Shown: positions 44,619 to 54,086, numbered from the stretch's first letter. The stretch is 64,000 nucleotides of DNA from VGBV01 sp963813725 (GCA_963813725.1 CAWFAI010000006.1:62001-126000), one strand, 5' to 3'. Notes: generated by a model from the letters alone, not told the origin. Program-made: numbers and translations.

Positions 44619-45911
44619 CTAGCCGGCGACCGTCGGCCGGTGCTCGGTGCCCGTCGGCTCTTCCTTGCGGATCGCGTCCGCGCCGAGCTCGAACGCCCCG
44701 TGCAGGGCCCTGACGGCGTCGTCGACGCGGTCAGCGGCGATCACGCAGGAGATCTTGATCGGCGACGTGGAGATCATCTCGATGTTGATCTGTTGCTCGC
44801 CCAGGGTCTCGAACACCTTGGCCGCCACACCTGGGTGGCTGCGCATGCCGGCGCCGACGATCGAGACCTTGCCGCTGTGGGGGTCGGTCTGCACGTCCTT
44901 GCTGACCTTGAGCCCCTCGATGGCATCCAGAGCCGTCGGCAGGTCGTCGCTCTCGATCGTGAACGAGAGGTCGGCCCCGTCGTCGGTCGAGACCGGCTCG
45001 TTCTGGATGATCATGTCCACGTTGACGTTGGCGTCGGCCAGCGCGCGCAGGATGCGTCCGGCGACGCCGGGCTCGTCGCGGACGCCGGTCAGCGTGACGC
45101 GGGCCTCGTCGGTCGAGTGGGTGACAGCTGTGACCAGGGGTCGTTCCAAGGTTTCCTGCTCCGAGACGACGAGAGTACCCGGCGCGTCCTCGCTGGAGCT
45201 GCGGCAGTGGATCTGCACCCCGTGGTTCCGCGCGTACTCGACCGAGCGCAGCTGCAGCACCTTGGCCCCCGAGGCAGCCATCTCCAGCATTTCCTCGTAG
45301 GAGACGACCGGCAGCTTGCGGGCGTCGGGGACGATGCGGGGATCGGCGCTGTAGACGCCCGAGACGTCGGTATAGATCTCGCAAACCTCGCCGCCCAGCG
45401 CTGCCGCCAGCGCAACCGCCGTCGTGTCCGAGCCGCCGCGGCCGAGCGTGGTGACGTCGCGGCTGTCGGTGCTGACGCCCTGGAAGCCGGCGACGAGCAC
45501 GATGGAGTCCTCCTCCAGCGCCTCGCGGATGCGGTCGGCGCGGACGTCGATGATGCGCGCCTTGGTGTGCGAGGAGTCGGTCACGATCCCCGCCTGCGAG
45601 CCGGTCAGCGAGATGGCCTTGTGGCCCAGCTCGACGATTGCCATCGCGCAGAGCGCGCAGCTGATCCGCTCGCCGGTGGAGAGCAGCATGTCCATCTCGC
45701 GCGGGTCGGGCCGCACGGCCACCTCTTTTGCCATCTCCATCAGCTCGTCGGTGGTCTTGCCCCGCGCCGAGAGCACGGCGACGACGCTCTTGCCCTGCTC
45801 GCGGGCGGCGACGATGCGCGCAGCGGCGCGCTTGATCTCCTCGGCCGCCGCGACCGAGGTGCCGCCGAACTTCATCACCACCAGCTCCGCGCTCTTCGCC
45901 TGAGCCTCCAT
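44619..45911 (-). CDS. lysC: Aspartate kinase
   Basis: A 430-residue enzyme that phosphorylates aspartate, the entry step to the lysine/threonine/methionine branch. The kinase core has VMKFGGTSVA (residues 12-21), TTLGRGGSDTTAVALAAALG and EIYTDVSGVYSADPR. Two ACT domains follow (VTLTGVRDEPGVAGRILRAL; VSIVGAGMRSHPGVAAKVFETL), which bind lysine or threonine for feedback control. I chose the ATG at 45911; the frame stays open much further upstream as antisense to the GH3 gene, but conserved sequence starts here. asd follows 65 bases downstream. Confidence 0.95.
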   Translation of the reverse strand: MEAQAKSAELVVMKFGGTSVAAAEEIKRAAARIVAAREQGKSVVAVLSARGKTTDELMEMAKEVAVRPDPREMDMLLSTGERISCALCAMAIVELGHKAISLTGSQAGIVTDSSHTKARIIDVRADRIREALEEDSIVLVAGFQGVSTDSRDVTTLGRGGSDTTAVALAAALGGEVCEIYTDVSGVYSADPRIVPDARKLPVVSYEEMLEMAASGAKVLQLRSVEYARNHGVQIHCRSSSEDAPGTLVVSEQETLERPLVTAVTHSTDEARVTLTGVRDEPGVAGRILRALADANVNVDMIIQNEPVSTDDGADLSFTIESDDLPTALDAIEGLKVSKDVQTDPHSGKVSIVGAGMRSHPGVAAKVFETLGEQQINIEMISTSPIKISCVIAADRVDDAVRALHGAFELGADAIRKEEPTGTEHRPTVAG

Positions 45912-45959
45912 CGTCGGCTGAGGATAGGGCCGCGGGGTGCCGACTAACATCGCCGCGCG

Positions 45960-47120
45960 ATGGATACCCGGCTCAAGTGGCTGGCGGTCGCCGGCGCCGT
46001 GGTGCTGGTCGGCGCCGCCGTCGCCTTGATCCTGATCCAGCGTGGGGGTGACGACGCTGATGAGGAGACGAGAGGGCAGAAGGCAGCGGCCCCGGTCGAG
46101 AAGGCGGCCAAGGGCCTGAGCCGGGTGCAGGAAGTTGATGCCGTGGTGGTCTCGGGCTTCGACACCTCGGACGCGGGCGCGAAGCTGGCCCGCGGCGCTC
46201 AGCTCGGCGGCCTGCTGATCGGAGCCGAGAACTGGTTCGACACCTTCAAGGGGCGCACGCTGCTGTCGCGCCTGCGCGCCCAGAGCGCCGCCGGAGGACG
46301 GATCCCGCCGCTGATCGTCGGCGTCCAGGAGGGCGGGATCTACCGCGCGTACCCGGGGCTGCCCCCGGCGCTCGGCCAGCGGGAGATAGCCGCCACGGGC
46401 GACCCGGCCGAGGCGATCGAGTGGGCAGAGGGCACCGGGCGGGCGCTGGAGAAGACGGGGTTCGACCTGAACCTGGCGCCGATCGCAGACGTGGCCACGC
46501 TCGACAGCCCCCTGTCGGACCGCGCGTTCGGCGACGACCCCGAGCTGGTCACCGCGATGACGGCGGCGTCGGTGCGGGGCTGCCGCCGCAGCGGGCTCGC
46601 CTGCGCCACTCCGCACTTCCCGGGCCTCGGTGCGGCCTCGGGCAGCACCGATGAGGGCCCCGCCACGGTGGGCCTGGACGCCGCCTCGCTGGACGTCCGC
46701 GACCTCGAGCCCTTCCGGGCCGCGATCGCCGAGAGGGTCCCGGCGGTCGTCGTCTCGCTCGCCCTCTACGCCGCCTACGACCCGGTCACCCCCGCGGCCC
46801 TCTCCCCCCCGATCGTCAAGGGACTGCTGCGCGAGGACCTGGGCTTCAAGGGCGTGGCGATCAGCGACGACCTCTCGGCGGGGGGCCCGGCGTTGGGGCT
46901 TCCCGCCCCCGACGCCGCAGTGCAGGCGCTCGCGGCGGGGATCGACCTCGTCGTCGTCAGCGACCCGGGCCAGGCGGCGAAGGTCCGGAAGGCCATCCTT
47001 CAGGCGGCCCGCTCGGGCGCGATCCCTGCCACCCGCCTGAAGGAGGCGATCTCGCGAGTGCTCTCGCTGAAGCAGCGGCTGGGCCTGCTGCCGGGCTCGG
47101 GTTCGAAGCCGCCTGGATGA
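45960..47120 (+). CDS. Membrane-anchored GH3 family protein with altered catalytic motifs
   Basis: A 386-residue protein with one N-terminal membrane helix (residues 7-26) and a GH3 TIM-barrel like NagZ. The nucleophile region is kept (GVAISDDLS, D303). The rest of the NagZ signature is not: the expected KH(F/V)PGHG is PHFPGLG at 218-224, and the acid/base D-S-H dyad is D-E-G at 231-233, so the catalytic His is gone. It may be an inactive binder of muropeptides or use another acid/base. It is divergent from lysC; TAACAT lies nine bases before its ATG. Confidence 0.82.
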   Translation: MDTRLKWLAVAGAVVLVGAAVALILIQRGGDDADEETRGQKAAAPVEKAAKGLSRVQEVDAVVVSGFDTSDAGAKLARGAQLGGLLIGAENWFDTFKGRTLLSRLRAQSAAGGRIPPLIVGVQEGGIYRAYPGLPPALGQREIAATGDPAEAIEWAEGTGRALEKTGFDLNLAPIADVATLDSPLSDRAFGDDPELVTAMTAASVRGCRRSGLACATPHFPGLGAASGSTDEGPATVGLDAASLDVRDLEPFRAAIAERVPAVVVSLALYAAYDPVTPAALSPPIVKGLLREDLGFKGVAISDDLSAGGPALGLPAPDAAVQALAAGIDLVVVSDPGQAAKVRKAILQAARSGAIPATRLKEAISRVLSLKQRLGLLPGSGSKPPG

Positions 47121-47177
47121 CTGCATCGGTGACGCAGCTCACAAAAAGGCCACCTATCGGGGTGATACATATGGCCC

Positions 47178-49868
47178 GTGGAGCTGAACGCGACGGCGAA
47201 GGTGATCCTCGGGCTGCTGGCCATGCGCCCCAGGTCCGGCTATGAGATCAAGGGCTTCGTCGATCGCTCGACCCGTTACTTCTGGCCCGCCAGCTACGGG
47301 CAGATCTATCCGGAGCTGCGGCGGCTGGCGGATGCCGGTCTGGTCGAGGGCACGGCCGCGCCGACGGGCGGGCGGCAGCGCACCGTCTATGAGCTGACCC
47401 GGGCCGGGCGCCGCGCCCTGCGCGACTGGCACGCAGAGCCGGCCGAGCACTTCGACTACCGCGACGAGGGCCTGCTGAAGCTGTTCTTCGCCGGCGCGAT
47501 AGCGCCCGAGCGGGCGGCCGGGATCGCGAGGGAGCGCGCCGAGGAGGCGGCCGAGGTCGCCGACGAGCTGCGGGCCGTCGAGGAGGGCGTGGAGGGCAAG
47601 GATCAGGCCTCCTACGCGGTGCTCCGCTTCGGGATCGACTTCAACGCGTTCATCGCCGAGTGGTTCGAGCGCCAGGCGCTGGCCTTCGAGGAGGGCGTGC
47701 CGCTCGCGAAGCTCCCGGTCAGCGACGGCGAGCGGGAACGGCTGATGTTCGAGCGCCTCGCGTCCCTGGCTCAGTTCCACCGCAGGCCGGTGATCGCGGT
47801 CGGCGTCGTCTTCTTCGCGCTGGCCGGTGCGCTCGGGTCTTCGGTCGCGGACCGGCTTGACCCCTACGGCGCCGACGATCCGGCAACCGAGTCGATCATC
47901 GCCGACGAGAGGCTGGAGGCCGCCGGCTACAGGGACGCGAGCGTGATCGTCCTGATCAGCGACACCGACCCGGCCACGCCGGCGGGGGCGAGGCGGATCA
48001 GGGAGGTCGAGCGCAAGGTCAAGGCCGATCCGGAGGTGGCAGAGATCACCGGCTACCTGCAGACGCAGAGCCCCGACTTCGTCTCCGAGGACGGCGGCTC
48101 CACCTACCTCGCGGTCAGCCTGATGCCGACCGATGACAAGGAGCTGCAGGAGGCCGGAGAGCGGATCAAGGACGAGCTCGCGGGCGAGCCGGGCGTGGCG
48201 GTGGGTGGTTACGCGGTGGCCACCGAGCAGGTGAACAAGCAGGTCGAGAAGGACCTGCGCACCGCCGAGATGCTGGCCTTCCCCGTGCTCTTCCTGCTCA
48301 CGTTCCTCTTCTTCCGCAGCGGGGTCGCGGCGATGCTGCCGCTGATGGTCGGCGGGCTGGCGATCGTGGGCACCTTCCTGCTGCTCAGGGTCGCCAGCGA
48401 GCTGGGCTCGGTCTCGATCTTCGCCCTGAACCTGACCACCGGGCTCGGGCTGGGCCTGGCGATCGACTACAGCCTGTTCGTGGTCTCGCGCTACCGCGAG
48501 GAGATCGCGAAGAGCGGCCCCGGATTCGAGGCGATGAGGCGAACCATGGCCACGGCCGGGCGGACGGTCTTCTTCTCCTCGCTGACCGTCGCCGCCGCCC
48601 TGGCCTCGCTGCTCGTGTTCCCGCAGCGCTTCCTGTACTCGATGGGGCTCGGCGGCTCGCTTGTCGCCCTGCTGGCGGCCGCGATCGCCCTGACCGTGTT
48701 GCCGGCGGTGCTCGCGATGCTCGGGACGCGGGTCAACGCCCTCTCCCCCGCCTTTCTGCAGCGCCGCGCCGAGCGCGAGGCGCGGGTGACCGAGGAGGGC
48801 TTCTGGTATCGCCTGTCCCAGTTCGTGAGAAAGCGCCCGCTCGGGATCGCCACGGCGACGGCCGCCCTGCTGCTGGTGCTCAGCATCCCCTTCTACTCGA
48901 TGAAGTTCACCTCGGTGGACGCCCAGGTGCTGCCCGAGGACGCCAGCGCCAGGCAGGTTGATGACGTGCTGCGCTCCGAGTTCCCGCCGTTCCGCGACAG
49001 CCCCGTGCGCGTGCTGGTCGAGGACCCATCCCAGGGGGCGGTCGCCGCCATCCAGCGGGAGCTCCGCGGGGTTGACGGCATCGTTCAGGTGAGCCCGCCG
49101 CGGCGGCTCGAGAACGGTGACGTGGTGCTGCAGGCGGTCAACGACCACCCCTTCATCGAGCCCGAGAGCCGCAACGTAGTCGCGGAGGTGCGCGGCCTCC
49201 CCGATCCGGACGGCTCGACCGTCCTGGTCACCGGCGCCGCGGCGAACTTCGTCGACTTCCAGGAGAGCCTGTCCGACCACCTGCCGATCGCCGCGGCGAT
49301 CATCGTCCTCTCCACCCTGATCCTTCTCTTCCTGATGACCGGCTCGGTGGTGCTGCCCGTGAAGCAGCTTGTGATGAACGTGCTGAACCTGACCGCCGTC
49401 TTCGGGATCCTCGTCTTCGTCTTCCAGGACGGCAGGCTGGAGGGGTTGCTGGACTACCGCAGCCAGGGGGCGTTGGAGCAGACGATGCCGATCCTGCTGT
49501 TCGCCCTCGCCTTCGGCCTCTCCACCGACTACGGGGTCTTCCTGCTGTCGCGGATCAAGGAGGCCCGTGACGCCGGGGCCAGCGACTCCGAGTGCGTCGC
49601 GATCGGGCTGGAGCGGACCGGCCGCATCGTCACCGCGGCGGCGGTCCTGTTCGCGATCGCGGTCGGCGTCTTCGCGACCTCGCAGATCGTCTTCATCAAG
49701 GAGAACTTCATCGGCGTCGCGCTGGCGGTTCTGATCGACGCCAGCATCATCCGCGCGCTCCTGGTGCCGGCTCTGATGGAGCTGCTGGGCCGCTGGAACT
49801 GGTGGGCGCCGCGGCCGCTGCGCCGCTTGTACTGGCGCATCGGCCTCAGCGAGACCAACCCCGCGTAG
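47178..49868 (+). CDS. PadR-type DNA-binding domain fused to an MMPL/RND transporter
   Basis: An 896-residue protein starting with GTG. Residues 1-185 are a full PadR regulator: winged helix (VILGLLAMRPRSGYEIKGF, YGQIYPELRRLADAGLVEG) plus the C-terminal helical domain (ALRDWHAEP, WFERQALAFEEG). From an internal ATG at codon 190 the sequence becomes an MMPL transporter with about 11-12 helices, GLGLGLAIDYSLFVVSRYREE and FGLSTDYGVFLLSRIKEARD carrying the conserved proton-relay Asp residues. A DNA-binding domain on a membrane transporter is unusual. The join falls at CTGATG, where a shifted frame would read TGA overlapping ATG, so a lost stop or a one-base error could also explain it. Confidence 0.85.
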   Translation: MELNATAKVILGLLAMRPRSGYEIKGFVDRSTRYFWPASYGQIYPELRRLADAGLVEGTAAPTGGRQRTVYELTRAGRRALRDWHAEPAEHFDYRDEGLLKLFFAGAIAPERAAGIARERAEEAAEVADELRAVEEGVEGKDQASYAVLRFGIDFNAFIAEWFERQALAFEEGVPLAKLPVSDGERERLMFERLASLAQFHRRPVIAVGVVFFALAGALGSSVADRLDPYGADDPATESIIADERLEAAGYRDASVIVLISDTDPATPAGARRIREVERKVKADPEVAEITGYLQTQSPDFVSEDGGSTYLAVSLMPTDDKELQEAGERIKDELAGEPGVAVGGYAVATEQVNKQVEKDLRTAEMLAFPVLFLLTFLFFRSGVAAMLPLMVGGLAIVGTFLLLRVASELGSVSIFALNLTTGLGLGLAIDYSLFVVSRYREEIAKSGPGFEAMRRTMATAGRTVFFSSLTVAAALASLLVFPQRFLYSMGLGGSLVALLAAAIALTVLPAVLAMLGTRVNALSPAFLQRRAEREARVTEEGFWYRLSQFVRKRPLGIATATAALLLVLSIPFYSMKFTSVDAQVLPEDASARQVDDVLRSEFPPFRDSPVRVLVEDPSQGAVAAIQRELRGVDGIVQVSPPRRLENGDVVLQAVNDHPFIEPESRNVVAEVRGLPDPDGSTVLVTGAAANFVDFQESLSDHLPIAAAIIVLSTLILLFLMTGSVVLPVKQLVMNVLNLTAVFGILVFVFQDGRLEGLLDYRSQGALEQTMPILLFALAFGLSTDYGVFLLSRIKEARDAGASDSECVAIGLERTGRIVTAAAVLFAIAVGVFATSQIVFIKENFIGVALAVLIDASIIRALLVPALMELLGRWNWWAPRPLRRLYWRIGLSETNPA

Positions 49869-49940
49869 GCGCCCCGATCGAGGCCCCCTGGCTCGGCGAT
49901 TGCGTGCGGGGTTGGCGGCTATCTCTATGCTCACGCCTCG

Positions 49941-50186
49941 ATGACCATCGCAACGGCAATGTTCCTGATCGCGGCCGGCGCGATCCTGCGCTACGCGATC
50001 ACGGTCGAGGCCGACGTCATAAACATCCAGACGGTCGGCCTGATCCTGATGATCGCGGGCGGCGCGGGACTCGCCTTGTCGCTGCTGTATGAGCTGGTGC
50101 AACAGGGAGGCAAGGAGAAGGAACAGCGGGACGAGTACTCACAGCAGCGCGGCGGATACGACGATCCGACGCGCCGTATGCGCTGA
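49941..50186 (+). CDS. DUF6458-like small membrane protein
   Basis: An 81-residue protein with two helices (FLIAAGAILRYAITVEAD, then NIQTVGLILMIAGGAGLALSLLYEL) and a polar, charged tail. The pattern, in particular the VGLILMIAGG second helix, matches the actinobacterial DUF6458 family. Function is unknown. It follows the PadR-MMPL gene by 72 bases and its 3' end overlaps the frame of the phosphatase-family gene that follows. Confidence 0.7.
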   Translation: MTIATAMFLIAAGAILRYAITVEADVINIQTVGLILMIAGGAGLALSLLYELVQQGGKEKEQRDEYSQQRGGYDDPTRRMR

Positions 50187-51167
50187 GCTATCGCAGCCGT
50201 CGTGCGACCCTCGGCGCGCTGGCGCTGGGCATCGCGATCCTGCCCGCGGCGGGCGCTCAGGCCCAGAATCCCGGCAAGGTCCTTCAGGCCTCGCCGCCCG
50301 GCCAGGTGATGGTCGTCAGCGCCAACCTCAAGGCCTCGTTCAACAACCGCTACATCCGCAGCAGCGGAGGGCGGATGCGGATTCTCTGCTCAGCGGCTGC
50401 TGGCCCACATCTACGAGTCGGGCGGTGCCTGGAGGCCCGACGTGCTGCTGCTGCAGGAGGCGCTCAACCGCCAGCTCGCTCCCGGCGACGGGGTCGCCGA
50501 TGACCTCAGCGCCACCCGGGTCGCCTCCGAGCTGACCAAGATGACCGGCGACCCCTACGCGATCGTCGTCGATCCCGGCAAGCGCCAGCGGCCCGCCAGG
50601 GGGGTGAGCCAAGAGACCGCGATCGTCGCCAACCTGGAGACGATGCAATCGCCGGAGGGGGCGGGCTTCATCGCCTCCAACGCCTTCAAGCGCAAGCTCA
50701 GGTTCAAGCACACGGGCCCGAAGCGGGGTGGGCGCGCGCCGAGCCGCCGCCAGGCCTGGGCCGTCATCAAGGAGCGCGGGCCCGATGGGGTCACCTTCCC
50801 GGTCGCGAGCGTCCATTATCTGACCGACAAGCGCCTCGGCTGCACCAAGGGGGCGAGGTGCCAAAGGCAGGTGAACAAGCTGAAGGTGTTCTGGACCGCC
50901 CAGGTGAGCGAGCTACTGCGCTCGGTCGCGCCAGAGGCATTTCACCGGGCGATCATCGGCGGCGACTTCAACGCGACGCGCAAGGACCGGTTCTTCGGGG
51001 GCGTCATCCGCCTCGGCTACCACAAGGCGATCCGCGGCCGCATCGACTACATCTTCAACCGCGGCTTTCGCGGCCTGAGCGGCATCGACAACTCGGTCCA
51101 CACGGGTAGGGGCGCCTACCCGCTGGGCTACTCAGACCACCGCTTCCTCTGGGCGACGCTGGGCTAG
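50177..51167 (+). pseudogene. Secreted endonuclease/exonuclease/phosphatase-family protein, frameshifted
   Basis: The 5' part (signal-like RATLGALALGIAILPAAGAQA, then VMVVSANLKASFNNR) is in one frame to about 50387. There an extra T appears; removing it joins RMRIL to AQRLLAHIYESGGAWRPDVLLLQE, and the rest stays in the second frame to 51167. Active-site motifs are intact: LLLQE, IIGGDFNATR, and SDHRFLWATL. The family includes DNases, phosphatases and sphingomyelinases. No ATG or GTG is available at the true start, so the exact 5' end (about 50177) is uncertain. Probably functional with a sequence error. Confidence 0.72.
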
Positions 51168-51173
51168 GAGCGG

Positions 51174-51770
51174 CTAGTCCAGGGAGCGGCGGCCGGCGAG
51201 TGCCTTGCCGAGCGTGACCTCGTCGGCGTGCTCGAGGTCGGCGCCCACCGGCAGGCCGCTGGCCAGGCGGGTGACGGTCAATCCGTCGCGTCCGCGCAGC
51301 GCGCCGGCGATGTGCTGCGCGGTGGCCTCGCCGGTGGTGGTCGGGTTGGTCGCCAGCACCACCTCGCCCACCTCGCCGTTCACCCGGTCGAGCAGCTCGG
51401 CGATCCGCAGGTCCTCGGGGTCGACCCCGTCGATCGGCGACAGCGCCCCGCCGAGCACGTGGTAGACGCCCCGGTACTCCCCGGTGCGCTCGATGGGGAT
51501 CACGTCGGCCGGCTCCTCGACGACGCAGATCAGCGACCGCTCGCGCCGCTCGTCCTCGCAGATGCGGCAGCGGGAGGCCTCGGCGAGGTTGAAGCAGACC
51601 TCGCACAGCCCGACCTTCTCCTTCACCTCGCGGATGGTGTCGGCCAGGGCCAGCGCGTCCTCGTCGCTGGCGCGAAGGATGTGGAAGGCGAGCCTCTGGG
51701 CGGTGCGCTGCCCGATCCCGGGCAGCTTCGAGAGCTCAGAGATCAGGCGGCTGATCGGTCCGGCGTACAC
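51174..51770 (-). CDS. recR: Recombination protein RecR
   Basis: A 198-residue protein of the RecFOR gap-repair pathway that loads RecA with RecO. It has the helix-hairpin-helix (LSKLPGIGQRTAQRLAFHIL), a C4 zinc finger (CEVCFNLAEASRCRIC) and a Toprim domain (ICVVEEPADVIPIERTGEYRG, ATNPTTTGEATAQ). It starts with GTG at 51770, preceded by its own TACGCT hexamer, although it lies in the conserved dnaX-ybaB-recR order. Confidence 0.96.
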   Translation of the reverse strand: MYAGPISRLISELSKLPGIGQRTAQRLAFHILRASDEDALALADTIREVKEKVGLCEVCFNLAEASRCRICEDERRERSLICVVEEPADVIPIERTGEYRGVYHVLGGALSPIDGVDPEDLRIAELLDRVNGEVGEVVLATNPTTTGEATAQHIAGALRGRDGLTVTRLASGLPVGADLEHADEVTLGKALAGRRSLD

Positions 51771-51776
51771 CGAACC

Positions 51777-51782
51777 AGCGTA
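51777..51782 (-). promoter_or_regulatory. Leaderless -10 hexamer TACGCT before recR
   Basis: TACGCT, six bases before the recR GTG and downstream (in the transcript direction) of a strong hairpin. Confidence 0.5.
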
Positions 51783-51792
51783 CTGAGCGGGG

Positions 51793-51831
51793 TTGGCGCC
51801 TAACTCACGCTATGCGTGCATAAGGCGCCAA
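51793..51831 (-). terminator. Hairpin between ybaB and recR
   Basis: An outer 9-bp stem (TTGGCGCCT with AGGCGCCAA) encloses an inner 5-bp stem (CACGC/GCGTG). It lies between the ybaB stop and the recR promoter hexamer, where it could end or attenuate transcription of dnaX-ybaB. No U-tract follows. Confidence 0.5.
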
Positions 51832-51866
51832 CGGCGCCGCGGAATGCCGCGTCTCGGGTGGCCGGC

Positions 51867-52214
51867 CTACATCCCGGGCAGGCCGCCCGGGCCCAGGCCC
51901 GGCAGGCCCCCGCCCATGCCGCCGGTGATGCCGCCCAGCTTCGACTGCGCCAGCTCCTGCGCGGCGCGGATCCCCTCGTTCACGGCCGCCGTGACCATGT
52001 CCTGCAGCAGCTCGGGGTCCTCGGGGTCGATCGCCTCGGGCGAGATCGTGATCTCGCGCAGCACCAGGTCGCCGCTCATCGTCACCTTCACCATGCCGCC
52101 GCCCGCGCTCGCGTCGACGGTCTCGTTCTTCAGCTCCTCCTGGGCCTTGGCCATGTCGGCCTGCATCTGCTGGACCTGCTTCATCAGCTGGCCCATGTCG
52201 GGTCCCTTGGGCAT
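51867..52214 (-). CDS. ybaB: YbaB/EbfC nucleoid-associated protein
   Basis: A 115-residue DNA-binding protein of the YbaB/EbfC family. MGQLMKQVQQMQADMAKAQEEL is the dimerising helix, and GGGMVKVTMSGDLVLREITISPEA with EDPELLQDMVTAAVNEGIRAAQEL are the two other signature blocks. The C-terminus is Gly/Pro-rich (LGGITGGMGGGLPGLGPGG). Its ATG overlaps the dnaX stop (ATGA). The longer upstream frame is an artefact of reading into dnaX. Confidence 0.95.
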   Translation of the reverse strand: MPKGPDMGQLMKQVQQMQADMAKAQEELKNETVDASAGGGMVKVTMSGDLVLREITISPEAIDPEDPELLQDMVTAAVNEGIRAAQELAQSKLGGITGGMGGGLPGLGPGGLPGM

Positions 52215-53924
52215 CAGCCCGCCTCGCTCTCTCGCGCCTCGGGCGCGGCCTCGTCGGCCACCTCCCGGGCGTCGAATTTCGTCTTGATCAGCTCGATGAT
52301 CTCCTCCTCGGCCATCGAGTCGGCGCCGTTGGCAGGCGCGCCGTCGTCCTCCTCGACCTCGATCAGCTCGTACTTCGGCCGCAGCCGCTCGCCGACGATC
52401 GCCTTGACCGCATCGGCGATCCGCTCGACGTTGGCCTGCGTCTCGGCCTTGCGCTTGTTGAACTTGGCCGAGGCGGGGAAGCCGACGATGAGCACCGACT
52501 TCTCTCGGTCGACCGAGAGCGGCCTCGACCCGTCGAACAGCGAGGAGAGCATCTCCGAACCCTGGGTCCGGACGTGATCGACCACGGCCGGCCACAGCTC
52601 GGTGACCCGCTCGATCTCGATCGAGGCCACCACGGCGGTGGCGGTCTCGCCGGCCCTCGCGACCGGTCCCTTGGGATCCTCGGCGGCCTCTGCGCCCGGC
52701 GGCGCTTCAGGGGCGGCCTCGCTGGGTGCGCTCGCGGAGGTCTCCGCGGGCGGGCGGTCCGGGGCCCCCGCGGCCGGGAGGCCCTTCTCAAGCGCCTCGA
52801 TCCTTCTCAGCAGCGCCTCCTGGGAGGAATCGAGCGCCGGCCGCGTCACCTTCAGCAGCGCCACCTCCAGGCTGAGCCTGGGGTCGTCCCCCTCGCGCAT
52901 GTTCGCCGTCGCCACCGAGAGCGCGTCGATTGCCCCCATCAGCTTCGCCTCGCCGATCCGGCCCGCCTGTTCGGCGAGACGGTCGGGCTGCGCCACGGTG
53001 ACCGTGAAGGACTCGGGGACGTCCCCCGTCGCGCGGGCGACGAGCAGCTGGCGCAGGTGCGCGATCAGGTCTCGCGCGAACTGGCCGGGGTCGCGTCCCG
53101 AGCGAGCCAGACGGTCGATCGCCCCCAGCGCCGCCGAGGCGTCGCCCGCGCCGATCGCGTCGGCCGTCTCGAACAGCAGGTCCGCGTCGGCGGCGCCCAG
53201 CAGCTCCACCACATCATCTGTGCTGACCTTCTCGCCGCCGAACGCGACGAGCTGGTCGAGGGTGCCGAGGGCGTCACGGAAGCTGCCGGAGGCCGAGCGG
53301 GCGACCAGGGCAACGGCGCCGTCCTCGACCTCGATCCCCTCGGCCTTCGCCACCCGGCGGATGACCTCGGCGATCTGCTCCAGCGAGGGGCGCTGGAAGT
53401 CGAAGCGCTGGGTGCGGTCGACGATCGTCGCCATCACCTTCTGGGGCTCGGTGGTGGCGAGCACGAAGACGGTGTTCGGAGGCGGCTCCTCGAGGGTCTT
53501 CAGGAAGGCGTTCCAGGCCTCCTTGGTGAGCATGTGGGCCTCGTCGAGGATGTAGACCTTCCAGCGGCCCTCGGCGGGCGCGTAGCGCGACCCGCTCGCG
53601 CAGCTCTCGGACGTCGTCGACCGATCGGTTGGAGGCGGCGTCCATCTCGATCACGTCAAGCGAGGTGCCGGCGGCGATCGTGCGGCAGGGCTCGCACTCG
53701 CCACAGGGCTCCAGCGTCGGCCCCTTCACGCAGTTGAGGCTCCTGGCGAGGATCTTCGCCATCGAGGTCTTGCCGGTGCCGCGGGAGCCGACGAACAGAT
53801 AGGCGTGGTGGACGCGGCCCTGCTCGACCGCGTTCGAGAGGGTGCGGACGACGTGCTCCTGCCCCACCACCTCCCCGAAGCTCTGGGGGCGGTGACGGCG
53901 GTAGAGGGAGGCTGACTCGGCCAC
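52214..53924 (-). pseudogene. dnaX: DNA polymerase III subunit gamma/tau, one frameshift
   Basis: Clamp-loader ATPase. The N-terminus from GTG at 53924 has RRHRPQSFGEVVGQEHVV, Walker A LFVGSRGTGKTSMAKILARSL and the zinc site CGECEPC. At about 53585 one extra base breaks the frame after DDVRELRERVA; dropping it gives YAPAEGRWKVYILDEAHMLT and the rest in frame (LKTLEEPPPNTVFVLATTEP, sensor and tau regions) to 52214. Joined, it is about 569 residues. The break lies in the ATPase core, far upstream of any programmed gamma/tau site. dnaX is essential, so a sequence error is likely. The gene is followed by ybaB with an ATGA overlap. Confidence 0.9.
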
Positions 53925-53930
53925 GCGCCG

Positions 53931-53936
53931 AGTCTA
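53931..53936 (-). promoter_or_regulatory. Leaderless -10 hexamer TAGACT before dnaX
   Basis: TAGACT, six bases before the dnaX GTG, in the gap after the SRP RNA gene. Confidence 0.5.
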
Positions 53937-54086
53937 ACCAGCGGCCCCGAGGCCTTTCGCCCCGCTCACTTCTTCTTGCCGCACTTCCTCTTCTTTGCGG
54001 AGGCGGAACGCCGCAGCGCTGAAGAATGGACCGTGCACCCGTCGTCGAGACGAGGTGCCCGGGCGCGTCGATCGCGTTTGGCTCGA

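Noticed and set aside
44619..47126. 835-codon minus-strand frame giving lysC a 405-residue N-terminal extension
   Set aside because: The extra part is antisense to the GH3 gene and has shadow composition; aspartate kinase begins at 45911.
47154..50102. 982-codon minus-strand frame opposite the PadR-MMPL gene
   Set aside because: Low-complexity His/Asp/Gly/Arg protein typical of an antisense shadow of high-GC coding sequence; no recognisable domain.
53274..53600. Programmed frameshift in dnaX (gamma/tau)
   Set aside because: The break is inside the ATPase domain and has no slippery A/T heptamer; known gamma/tau sites lie after domain III. An extra base explains it better.
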